From contig JALHUF010000530.1 in the NCBI GenBank assembly GCA_022866195.1, positions 1 through 12,612 on the forward strand: DNA of 12,612 nucleotides. The letters run 5' to 3'. The notes under the pieces are model-generated. The model was given only the letters and a program-made list of their open reading frames with translations. It searched no databases and was not told the DNA's origin. The position numbers and the translations under genes are program-made. Positions 6,176 to 12,612 of the stretch are shown here, one piece after another (position 1 is the stretch's first letter; the number at the start of each line of letters is the position of its first letter). This DNA comes from Terriglobia bacterium. GTDB taxonomy: Bacteria > Acidobacteriota > Terriglobia > UBA7540.

Positions 6176-7435
6176 ATGCCTTGGCAATTCATTGAATTCC
6201 CTGCCACGATTGAGAAGACGGCGATCGGTAGAGAGAATCAGATTCTCTCTACCGAAATCGAGCCAAGCGGACGTTTCCCTGTCGTTGACCAAGGCCAAAA
6301 ATTTATCGCTGGCTACTCGAATTCAGAGGAGCGTGTCATTCGCGAAGGGCTTCCTCTGATCATCTTTGGCGATCACACGCGGCGCCTGAAATATGTGGAC
6401 TTCCCATTCATACTCGGAGCCGACGGAACCAAGGTCTTGAAACCGAGAGCCGACCTGTTTGACACCAAGTTCTTCTATTTTGCTCTGTTGAGTCTCGACA
6501 TCCCAAATCGCGGCTACAACCGACACTTCACGATTCTGAAGGAGAGGAGGATTCCTCGACCGGAGCAAGACGAGCAGCGGAAGATTGCCGGGGTGTTGGG
6601 GGTGGTGCAGCGGGCGATAGAGCTTCAGGAGCGGTTAATTATACTAACCACGGAACTGAAAAAGGCGCTCCTCCACCAACTCTTCACCCACGGCTTGCGC
6701 GGCGAAACCCAAAAACAAACTGAAATCGGCCCAGTACCAGAGAGTTGGGAGGTGGCGGAACTCGCCAGTCTTTTTGAGATCAAGCACGGCTTTGCGTTCG
6801 AGGGCGAGTTCTTCGCTTCCGATGGCCGCTACATCCTGCTGACTCCCGGACACTTTTTCGAAGAAGGCGGATTCAGGGACCAGAAAGACAAAACCAAGTT
6901 CTATACCGGTGATTTCCTTCGTAGCTATTTGCTGACGAAAGGTGATCTGCTCGTCGCTATGACCGAGCAGAAGGCAGGTTTGCTGGGCAGTTCCATCGTC
7001 ATCCCTGAGTCCGACAAGTATCTTCACAACCAGCGGCTGGGATTGATTCACAAACTCGATGATTCGCGGCTCAATAAGCTGTTCCTGTATTACTTCTTCA
7101 ACACGTCCGATGTCCGTAAACGCATCGCTATGACCGCCAGCGGCTCAAAAGTCCGCCACACATCACCGGGCAAGATTCGCGAATTGAAGATCGCGCTACC
7201 TTGCTTAGACGAGCAGCGGCGGATCATTGAGACGTTCCAAGCGGTGGACGCAAGGATTGAAATGCTTGGACGCAAGCACGCCGCGCTCACCGACCTCTTC
7301 CGCACACTGTTGCATCAATTGATGACGGCGCAGATTCGGGTGCGCGACCTCGACCTGGATGGAATTCTCTCACAGGCTGTTAGAGAAAATGGCGACAAGC
7401 GGCCGCTAGGTTTCCAGCCGCCGTTGGTTAAATGA
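6176..7435 (+). CDS. hsdS: Type I restriction-modification specificity subunit S
   Basis: The S subunit sets the DNA sequence recognised by both the methylase and the nuclease complex. It has the standard two-half structure: a first target-recognition domain (about 1-125, with PVVDQGQKFIAGY), a conserved helical spacer starting at DEQRKIAG (132), a second recognition domain (about 190-340, beginning after GPVPESWEV), and a second helical region starting at DEQRRIIE (345). The two DEQR segments are 213 residues apart, and both are followed by long helices ending in LLHQL. At 419 residues it is full length and has two distinct recognition domains, so a bipartite target is expected, although the sequence itself cannot be read from the protein. 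A 31-bp palindrome covers codons 17-27. The recognition-domain stretches are lower in GC than hsdM and hsdR, as is usual for exchanged specificity modules. Confidence 0.94.
   Translation: MPWQFIEFPATIEKTAIGRENQILSTEIEPSGRFPVVDQGQKFIAGYSNSEERVIREGLPLIIFGDHTRRLKYVDFPFILGADGTKVLKPRADLFDTKFFYFALLSLDIPNRGYNRHFTILKERRIPRPEQDEQRKIAGVLGVVQRAIELQERLIILTTELKKALLHQLFTHGLRGETQKQTEIGPVPESWEVAELASLFEIKHGFAFEGEFFASDGRYILLTPGHFFEEGGFRDQKDKTKFYTGDFLRSYLLTKGDLLVAMTEQKAGLLGSSIVIPESDKYLHNQRLGLIHKLDDSRLNKLFLYYFFNTSDVRKRIAMTASGSKVRHTSPGKIRELKIALPCLDEQRRIIETFQAVDARIEMLGRKHAALTDLFRTLLHQLMTAQIRVRDLDLDGILSQAVRENGDKRPLGFQPPLVK
6225..6255. repeat. 31-bp near-perfect palindrome inside the start of hsdS
   Basis: The arms TCGGTAGAGAGAATC and GATTCTCTCTACCGA are exact reverse complements, 15 bases each, separated by one A (6240). 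The structure lies 49 bases after the hsdS start and encodes residues 17-27 (IGRENQILSTE). In mRNA it would fold into a stable hairpin near the start codon. On DNA it could extrude as a cruciform or bind a dimeric protein. It is coding, so its retention is compatible with the protein. Confidence 0.85.
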
Positions 7436-7445
7436 AAGGCGCGAC

Positions 7446-8567
7446 ATGAGAGAAAAAGCTATTGCCGGACGTGAATATCTCCAGCTTGTTGCCGATCTGA
7501 AATCCCGGATTCAGTCAGCGCATATTTCAGCGGCGCGGGCGGTCAATCGAGACCTGATTCTGCTTTACTGGGATATCGGGCGGGCCATCGTGGAGAAGCA
7601 GGAACAGATGGGCTGGGGGGACTCCGTCGTCGAGATGCTCGGCCGCGATTTGCAGGTAGCGTTTCCGACCATGCGAGGGTTCTCCGCCTCGAACCTCTGG
7701 CGGATGCGTCAGTTCTTCGAAGCGCATGCAGACCCCGGATTTCTCGCGCAAGCTGCGCGAGAATTGCCCGCAAGCTCTGCGGAGGGCAAAAAAGACCAAA
7801 TACTCGCGCACGTTGCGCGAGAATTGCTGGCTGACATTCCGTGGTGGCACCACGTAGAACTGCTGGCCAAAGTCAAAGATCCCGCCGCCCGCCTCTACTA
7901 CCTGCGCGCCACGGCGCAACTCGGCTGGAGCCGCAATGTGCTACTGAACCAGATCAAGGCCGGGGCATATGAACGAGCGCTCAAGGAGAAGAAAACGCAT
8001 AACTTCGAGCTTGCCCTTCCGGAGCACCTGGCCGAGCAGGCGGATGAGATGCTGAAAAGCTCCTACAACCTGGAGTTCCTCGGCATCGGGCGCGCGGTGA
8101 AGGAGCGGGAGCTGGAAGACCGGTTGATCGAGCGGTTGCGGGACTTCATTTTGGAGCTGGGCTACGGATTTTGCTTTGTGGGCCGTCAGCACCGGCTGGC
8201 GCTGGGAAAGAAGGAATATTTCGTGGACCTGCTGTTCTACCACCGCTTCCTCAAGGCGCTGGTGGCTATCGAGCTGAAGGTGGGGCCGTTCGAGCCGGAA
8301 TACGCGGGCAAGATGGACTTTTATCTGAACCTGCTCAACGACAAGGAACGCGGTCCGGACGACCGGCCGTCCATCGGAATCATCCTCTGCGCGGAGAAGG
8401 ACGACGTGGAGGTGGAATACGCATTGAAGACCAAGTTGAATCCCATCGGCGTGGCGGAGTATCAGCTCCAGCCGAAACTGCCGGGCGAGTTCAAGGGCAA
8501 ACTGCCGACTGCAAAGCAGCTCTCCGATGCAGTCCGTGAGGTCCTGCCCGCCAAACGGAAGATGTAG
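7446..8567 (+). CDS. YhcG/DUF1016 family PD-(D/E)XK nuclease-domain protein
   Basis: This 373-residue protein has the two DUF1016 parts. The N-terminal helical region includes RDLILLYWDIGRAIVEKQ, SASNLWRMRQFF and IPWWHHVELLAKVKD. The C-terminal PD-(D/E)XK nuclease fold has VDLLFYHR (D261) and AIELKVG (E276, K278), matching the expected D...ExK catalytic set. Such proteins often sit inside type I restriction operons, commonly between S and R as here, and are thought to be DNA nucleases or accessory factors, but the role is not settled. Unusually, the segment joining FFEAHAD to the IPWWHH motif (about residues 98-128) carries a duplicated hairpin sequence (7743-7821) encoding LAQAAREL and LAHVAREL, which is longer than I expect for this family. 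Its ATG has AAAGG upstream, and it ends two bases before hsdR, so it is co-transcribed with the type I genes. Confidence 0.9.
   Translation: MREKAIAGREYLQLVADLKSRIQSAHISAARAVNRDLILLYWDIGRAIVEKQEQMGWGDSVVEMLGRDLQVAFPTMRGFSASNLWRMRQFFEAHADPGFLAQAARELPASSAEGKKDQILAHVARELLADIPWWHHVELLAKVKDPAARLYYLRATAQLGWSRNVLLNQIKAGAYERALKEKKTHNFELALPEHLAEQADEMLKSSYNLEFLGIGRAVKERELEDRLIERLRDFILELGYGFCFVGRQHRLALGKKEYFVDLLFYHRFLKALVAIELKVGPFEPEYAGKMDFYLNLLNDKERGPDDRPSIGIILCAEKDDVEVEYALKTKLNPIGVAEYQLQPKLPGEFKGKLPTAKQLSDAVREVLPAKRKM
7743..7821. repeat. Tandem hairpin duplication inside the YhcG-like gene
   Basis: CTCGCGCA-AGC-TGCGCGAG (7743-7761) and CTCGCGCA-CGT-TGCGCGAG (7803-7821) are perfect inverted repeats differing only in the loop. 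They are exactly 60 bases (20 codons) apart, and both are followed by AATTGC. Between them a third, bulged inverted repeat (TTGCCCGCA, then TGC and GGGCAA; about 7764-7787) can form. The period keeps the reading frame. It looks like a palindromic element that entered the coding sequence and was duplicated. Confidence 0.8.
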
Positions 8568-8569
8568 CC

Positions 8570-11524
8570 ATGCCCGCACCCGGCGAACACAAAACCGTCC
8601 AGGCCCGCATCCTGCATTACGCGCAGGAGATCGGCTGGCGCTTTGTGCCGCGCGCTGAAGCCGAGGCGCGACGAGGTTTCGATCCCGATGGCGCCACGGG
8701 CGAAGACCGTGCCCGACCGGCATCGCTTTACTTCGGCGACCTGCTGCACGGCCAGGTGCGTGCCTTCAATCCGAAATACCTGGTTGCCGAGGGCGCGCTG
8801 ATTGGGGAATTTCAGCGGCTGAACGCCGACATCACCGGCAACCGCGATCTCCTCACCTATCTGCGCAACCAGGGCAAGTTCTTCTGCGCGGAGGAGAAGC
8901 GTGAGCTGGACCTGACGCTTATTGACTATGGTGATCTCGACCGCCCGCGCGAGCAGTGGCACAACGTCTATGAGGTAACCGAGGAGTTTTATGTCCACAA
9001 CGGCCGCTTCGGCACGCGGGAGGATGTGGTCTTTCTCATCAACGGCATTCCGGTGCTGGTGATCGAATGCAAGAACGCCGGCAAGGGCGAGGCGATCGCG
9101 CTCGGGGTGGACCAGATCCGCCGCTACCACGCCGAGACACCGGAAGTGATGGTCCCGGAGATGATCTTCACGGCCACGGAGGCCATCGGCTTTGCCTACG
9201 GCGTCACGTGGAACACGGTGCGGCGAAACATCTTCAACTGGAAGCACGAGCAGGTGGGGCAGCTCGAAGCCAAGGTGAAGAGCTTCTGCGCCGTGCCGCA
9301 CCTGCTGCGCCTGCTCAAGGATTTCATCCTCTTCGTGGAGAAGGAAGAGGAGCTGCAGAAAATCATCTTGGGCCAGCACCAGACGGCGGCGGTGGACAAG
9401 GTGGTGGCGCGGGCGCTCGATCCGAAACGTTCGCGCGGGCTGGTCTGGCACACGCAGGGGAGCGGCAAGACCTACACCATGATCAAGGCCGCCGAGCTGC
9501 TGTTCAAAGCCAACGCGGCGCTGAAGCCGACTATTCTGTTGATGATCGATCGCAACGAGCTCGAAGACCAGATGCTCAAGAATCTGGCGTCGGTGGGGCT
9601 GGGAAACGTGGCCCACGCCGACCGGATCAGCACGCTCAACAAGTTGCTGGATAAAAAGGGGCAGGACTACCGCGGCATCGTAGTGACGATGATCCACAAG
9701 TTCCGCGATATGCCGGCCAACCTGAACACGCGCAAAAACATCTTCGTGCTGATCGACGAGGCGCACCGCACGACCGGCGGCGACCTGGGCAACTTCCTGA
9801 TGGCGGGCCTGCCCAATGCCAGCTTCATCGGCTTCACCGGCACGCCCGTAGACAAGACGGCCTACGGCAAGGGCACCTTCAAAACTTTCGGCTGTGAGGA
9901 CGATGCCGGGTATCTGCACAAGTATTCCATCGCCGAGAGCATCGAGGACGGCACCACCCTGCCGCTCTACTACAACCTCGCGCCCAACGAGATGCTCGTG
10001 CCGCAGAAGATCATGGAGAAGGAGTTTCTCGCCCTGGCCGAGACCGAGGGCATCGCCGACATCGAGGAGCTGAACAAGATTCTTGAACGTGCGGTGAACC
10101 TGAAGAACTTCCTCAAGGGCACGGAACGTGTGCACAAGGTGGCGCGCTTCGTGGCGGACCACTACCGCGATAATGTCGAGCCGCTCGGCTACAAGGCGTT
10201 CCTGGTGGGCGTGGACCGCGAGGCGTGCGCTTTTTACAAGGAGGCGCTCGATCAGATTCTGCCGCCGTCATATTCCGAGATCGTCTTCACCGGCAACAAT
10301 AATGATCCCGCTCATCTGAAAAAGTGGCACCTTGACGATAAGCGAGAGAAACAGATCCGGAAGAACTTCATCAAGGTGGGCGAGTGGCCGAAGATCCTCA
10401 TCGTCACCGAGAAACTGCTCACCGGCTTCGATGCGCCCATCCTCTACGCGATGTACCTGGATAAGCCGATGCGCGACCACACGCTGCTGCAGGCCATCGC
10501 CCGGGTGAACCGGCCTTACGAAAATGAAGCGGCGGAGATGGTCAAGCCGCACGGTTTAGTTTTGGATTTCGTAGGCATTTTCGACAAGCTGGAAAGGGCG
10601 CTGGCTTTCGACAGCGATGAGATCAACGCCATCGTCAAAGACCTCGGCCTGCTCAAACAGCTCTTCAAGGCCAAGATGCAGAGCAAGGCCCCGGCGTATC
10701 TCGGGCTCGTCACCAGAAGGTTCGACGACAAGGATGTGGACAACCTGATCGAGCACTTCCGCGACAAGGAGCGGCGCAAGGAATTTTTCAAGGAATACAA
10801 AGAGATCGAGATGCTCTACGAGATCATCTCGCCGGATGCTTTCCTGCGCCCCTTTCTCGATTACTACGCGACACTCTCCTCCATCTACGCCGTGGTCCGC
10901 AACGCGTATGCGATAAAGGTCCAGTTGGACAGGGCTTTCCAGAGGAAAACGAATGAACTGGTGCGGAAACACATCGGCGGCAAGATCTCCACCCAGCCGC
11001 CGGAACCTTATGCGGTGATCGACGCCTCGACCATTGAAGCCATCAAGCGGCGTAAGGAAGGCGAAGCGACCAAGGTCATCAATCTGGTCAAGAGCATCGA
11101 AAGAACGGCGGAGGAGAACAGCGACGATCCCTTCCTCATAGCCCTTTCCGAGCGGGCCAAGGCCGTCCAGGAGAGTTTCGAAAATAGGCAGACAACGACG
11201 GCGGACGCGCTCGTTGAACTTCTCAGGGAGATCGAGAAGAACCAACAGCGGAAGAGGGAGCAGACCGCGAAAGGCCTCGACGCGCTGACCTACTTCGTCC
11301 TCTGCAAGATGACGGATGATGGCATAACCAACCCCGAGCGGGTCAGCCGGAAGGTCGCTGAGGCGTTCGCGAAGTTCCCGAACTGGCGGCGCAGCGAGGC
11401 CGAGCTGCGCGAAGTTCGCCAGCAGGTGACCTTTGCCGTGTTTGCCGAGGAAGACGATATGACGAAGGTGGCGGCCACGGTAGAAGCCCTGTTCACTCAC
11501 CTCCAAAAGAGCTACCGGATATGA
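8570..11524 (+). CDS. hsdR: Type I restriction-modification system restriction subunit R
   Basis: HsdR joins the M2S core, pulls DNA with ATP and cuts it away from the recognition site. The N-terminal nuclease domain has REDVVF (D152) and VIECKN (E166, K168). The superfamily 2 motor shows motif I TQGSGKT (295-301), motif II DEAH (396-399), motif III FTGTP, and late motifs LLTGFDAP and LQAIARVNRPY. The C-terminal helical region, rich in charged residues, mediates contact with the methylase. At 984 residues it is of normal length with every key motif present, so it appears functional. It starts 2 bases after the yhcG-like gene, and its stop overlaps the next ATG (ATGA, 11521-11524), so the operon continues. 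Long open frames on the opposite strand reflect GC-rich codon use and are not genes. Confidence 0.96.
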   Translation: MPAPGEHKTVQARILHYAQEIGWRFVPRAEAEARRGFDPDGATGEDRARPASLYFGDLLHGQVRAFNPKYLVAEGALIGEFQRLNADITGNRDLLTYLRNQGKFFCAEEKRELDLTLIDYGDLDRPREQWHNVYEVTEEFYVHNGRFGTREDVVFLINGIPVLVIECKNAGKGEAIALGVDQIRRYHAETPEVMVPEMIFTATEAIGFAYGVTWNTVRRNIFNWKHEQVGQLEAKVKSFCAVPHLLRLLKDFILFVEKEEELQKIILGQHQTAAVDKVVARALDPKRSRGLVWHTQGSGKTYTMIKAAELLFKANAALKPTILLMIDRNELEDQMLKNLASVGLGNVAHADRISTLNKLLDKKGQDYRGIVVTMIHKFRDMPANLNTRKNIFVLIDEAHRTTGGDLGNFLMAGLPNASFIGFTGTPVDKTAYGKGTFKTFGCEDDAGYLHKYSIAESIEDGTTLPLYYNLAPNEMLVPQKIMEKEFLALAETEGIADIEELNKILERAVNLKNFLKGTERVHKVARFVADHYRDNVEPLGYKAFLVGVDREACAFYKEALDQILPPSYSEIVFTGNNNDPAHLKKWHLDDKREKQIRKNFIKVGEWPKILIVTEKLLTGFDAPILYAMYLDKPMRDHTLLQAIARVNRPYENEAAEMVKPHGLVLDFVGIFDKLERALAFDSDEINAIVKDLGLLKQLFKAKMQSKAPAYLGLVTRRFDDKDVDNLIEHFRDKERRKEFFKEYKEIEMLYEIISPDAFLRPFLDYYATLSSIYAVVRNAYAIKVQLDRAFQRKTNELVRKHIGGKISTQPPEPYAVIDASTIEAIKRRKEGEATKVINLVKSIERTAEENSDDPFLIALSERAKAVQESFENRQTTTADALVELLREIEKNQQRKREQTAKGLDALTYFVLCKMTDDGITNPERVSRKVAEAFAKFPNWRRSEAELREVRQQVTFAVFAEEDDMTKVAATVEALFTHLQKSYRI

Positions 11525-11868
11525 CCATCTGGCGCGACAAAGAAGAGTTCAAGGCCCGTGTGCTGGAATGGGCCGATAAACTGGATGTGAAAGTGGATGC
11601 CCTTTATGTGCGCCCGATGCGCAACAAGTGGGCATCCTGTTCGACGGCCGGCACGCTGAGCTTCAACGGCGAACTGCTGAGCATGGAGCGCGACCTGGGC
11701 GACTACGTGATCGTCCATGAACTGCTTCACTTTTCCGTGCCCAACCACGGCAAGCTCTGGAAAAGCCTCATGCGGACGCACCTTGGGGATTACGAACATC
11801 TTGAAACAAGGATGAAACAAGCAGCGCATCACAACCCGCTGCGGCGGACGGCAACCCGCCGCCGCTGA
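11521..11868 (+). CDS. YgjP/SprT-like (DUF45) zinc metallopeptidase, minimal form
   Basis: The 115-residue protein has the DUF45/WLM zinc protease core: the RNKWASCSTAGTLSFN strand region (about 37-52), the metal-binding HELLH (H66, E67, H70) and a third zinc ligand in PNHGKLW (H76). Proteins of this family in other contexts are about twice as long; here the N-terminal half is absent, but the catalytic block is complete and the start is firm because ATGA overlaps the hsdR stop. Such short copies are common at the ends of type I restriction operons. Their target is unknown; processing of restriction subunits or of DNA-bound proteins is a reasonable guess. The Arg-rich tail (RRTATRRR) could contact nucleic acid. 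It is the last gene of the island. Confidence 0.88.
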   Translation: MTIWRDKEEFKARVLEWADKLDVKVDALYVRPMRNKWASCSTAGTLSFNGELLSMERDLGDYVIVHELLHFSVPNHGKLWKSLMRTHLGDYEHLETRMKQAAHHNPLRRTATRRR

Positions 11869-12018
11869 ACCTGAACGTCCGGCAGATGCGAGTATTGACG
11901 ATGAGGGTCAATACCGACATAATTCATTCGTGCTACTCACGAAAGCTAAAGTTTCCAACCGGGAATTAAGCACAAACCCCCGGAGGAGATGCATCACATC
12001 TTCATGCCGCCTATCCTT
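11869..12018. other. Noncoding right end of the island
   Basis: Between the peptidase stop and the right repeat I see no gene. A GGAGGAG followed by ATG (11988) opens only 11 codons ending within the repeat, probably by chance. The only structure is the hairpin at 11892-11914. No excisionase-like ORF is visible. Confidence 0.6.
11892..11914 (+). terminator. Stem-loop after the type I operon (weak terminator candidate)
   Basis: GTATTGAC (11892-11899) and GTCAATAC (11907-11914) pair perfectly over 8 bases with a 7-base loop. It lies 23 bases after the last stop codon of the operon. No T-run follows, so it is not a classical intrinsic terminator. It may mark a factor-dependent end, protect the 3' end of the mRNA, or be a protein-binding dyad near the island end. 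Confidence 0.35.
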
Positions 12019-12067
12019 AGCTGAAGAAAGAAAAACGGGAAAAACAATAATCCAGGCATAGGAAATC
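12019..12067 (+). repeat. Right direct repeat, candidate attR (original synthase gene tail)
   Basis: This partner of 236-284 is identical over the first 17 bases and matches at 41 of 49 overall. It reads in frame as the synthase C-terminus LKKEKREKQ and TAA (12048-12050), which is the probable ancestral ending. It also contains the AGGAAA ribosome-binding site (12060-12065) of the downstream lysoplasmalogenase. The original gene spacing would have been only 19 bases, so the two flanking genes were probably one operon. Confidence 0.68.
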
Positions 12068-12069
12068 CG

Positions 12070-12612
12070 ATGCTGCCGATCACAATATTATCGCTTTTGG
12101 CCTTGGGCTTTGCGATCCTGACCATAAGCTTTGATTATCTGGGCCGTTGGCGGCTTGTCTATTTTTTCAAGCCGTCGGCCATGATCTTCATCATCGCTCT
12201 CGCCGCGATGGCCAAGCCGTCGTATGTTCAAACCTATAAATATCTCATTCTCGCCGGCCTCGTCTCGTCCCTGGCCGGGGACGTTTTCCTCATGCTCAGG
12301 AATAAGCGGTTCGCAGAGGGGCTGGCCTGCTTTCTCGTTGCCCATCTCTTCTATATCGCGGCCCTGCTCCAAACGATGCCGCTCCAGCTGAGTTTCGGAA
12401 CCGCCCTGCCTCTCATCCTCTATGCTCTGTTCATGATGAGAATCCTTTTTCCGTATCTCGGCCGGATGAAAACGCCGGTGGTTCTCTATATTCTCGTCAT
12501 TACGGCGATGGCCGGGCTTGCCGCCGAACGCTTTATCCAGGGCGGTGGAACAAACGCCTTCTTCGCTTTTCTCGGGGCAATCCTTTTTGTTGTTTCGGAT
12601 TCGGCGCTGGCG
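12070..12612 (+). CDS. YhhN/TMEM86 family lysoplasmalogenase-like membrane protein (3' end outside window)
   Basis: From ATG 12070 the frame is open for 181 codons to the window end. AGGAAA four bases upstream supports the start. The protein is almost entirely hydrophobic with about six membrane helices visible (for example 1-19, 25-43, 57-75, 80-98). Family hallmarks are present: KPSAM at the start of helix two, SLAGDVFLML (D71), a helix with FLVAH (H92) and a closing VVSDSALA (D177). YhhN/TMEM86 proteins are inner-membrane proteins; characterised members hydrolyse the vinyl ether bond of lysoplasmalogens, but the bacterial substrate is often unknown. It belongs to the chromosome rather than the island, and was probably co-transcribed with the synthase gene before the insertion. 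It now lies behind the island's last gene. Confidence 0.82.
   Translation, partial: MLPITILSLLALGFAILTISFDYLGRWRLVYFFKPSAMIFIIALAAMAKPSYVQTYKYLILAGLVSSLAGDVFLMLRNKRFAEGLACFLVAHLFYIAALLQTMPLQLSFGTALPLILYALFMMRILFPYLGRMKTPVVLYILVITAMAGLAAERFIQGGGTNAFFAFLGAILFVVSDSALA

Larger units (their letters stand above)
236..12067. mobile_element. Decayed integrative defence island inserted in the 3' end of the thymidylate synthase-like gene
   Basis: The stretch is bounded by direct repeats of the synthase gene's 3' end (236-284 and 12019-12067). It carries a tyrosine recombinase relic beside the left repeat. Its cargo is a T5orf172 protein, an OLD-type nuclease and a type I restriction-modification operon, all on the plus strand. 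The flanking genes (synthase and lysoplasmalogenase) are housekeeping-type and unrelated to the cargo. Integration into a gene's 3' end with restoration of the tail is typical of tyrosine-recombinase elements. No intact integrase, excisionase, replication or conjugation gene is present, so the element looks immobile. That this is one element rather than successive insertions is inference: the left and right halves differ in base composition. Confidence 0.65.

Noticed and set aside
6226..7435. Invertible (phase-variable) hsdS arrangement
   Set aside because: The inverted repeat arms are adjacent, not separated by a recognition domain. There is no second or silent hsdS copy and no intact invertase in the window.
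8462..10162. Minus-strand open frame of 566 codons over the yhcG-like gene end and hsdR
   Set aside because: hsdR motifs on the plus strand are unambiguous here. The antisense frame has no domain motif, and its length is explained by GC-rich codon use.
10556..11506. Minus-strand open frame of 316 codons over the 3' part of hsdR
   Set aside because: Antisense shadow of hsdR with no recognisable motif or start signals.
11988..12023. 11-codon ORF after GGAGGAG near the right end
   Set aside because: The spacing from the purine run to the ATG is too short, and the peptide is tiny and ends inside the repeat.

Overview
The window shows an ordinary chromosomal gene pair split by a defence-gene island of about 11.8 kb. 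The left flank is the 3' part of a thymidylate synthase-family gene (1-264). The right flank is the 5' part of a YhhN/TMEM86-family lysoplasmalogenase gene (12070-12612, running off the window). The last codons of the synthase gene are present twice: at 236-284, where the gene now ends, and at 12019-12067, just before the lysoplasmalogenase start. The right copy still encodes an alternative synthase C-terminus ending in TAA, 19 bases before the next gene. The simplest reading is that the two genes were once adjacent, and that an element inserted into the 3' end of the synthase gene and supplied a replacement tail. Just inside the left copy, on the minus strand, lies a decayed tyrosine recombinase relic. 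The element therefore looks like a former integrative island that has lost mobility. The organism is a bacterium of moderate to high GC; the sequence does not support a closer assignment.

The island has two compositional parts. The left part (about 600-4520) is visibly less GC-rich. It starts with a near-consensus sigma70 promoter (TTGACA-17-TAGAAT) with palindromes around it. It then carries a large protein of unknown N-terminus with a C-terminal T5orf172 (GIY-YIG-like) nuclease domain, followed by an OLD-type ATPase/TOPRIM nuclease. The N-terminus of the first protein appears to be frame-disrupted. The two genes form a candidate two-gene nuclease module.

The right part (4622-11868) is GC-richer and holds a complete, tightly packed type I restriction-modification operon: hsdM, hsdS, a YhcG/DUF1016 PD-(D/E)XK nuclease, hsdR, and a minimal YgjP/SprT-like zinc metallopeptidase. 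Gene junctions are 2-10 nt gaps or ATGA overlaps. M and S form the methylase, R adds ATP-driven translocation and cleavage, and the YhcG and peptidase genes are common companions of such operons whose roles are less certain.

Features not explained by the protein products include a 31-bp near-perfect palindrome close to the hsdS start, a 60-bp-period pair of hairpins inside the yhcG-like gene, a 34-codon ORF bridging the OLD gene and hsdM with coupled junctions, and a 44-codon reading frame behind the strong promoter that probably encodes the missing N-terminus of the T5orf172 protein. No tRNA, rRNA, CRISPR array or intact transposase was seen.
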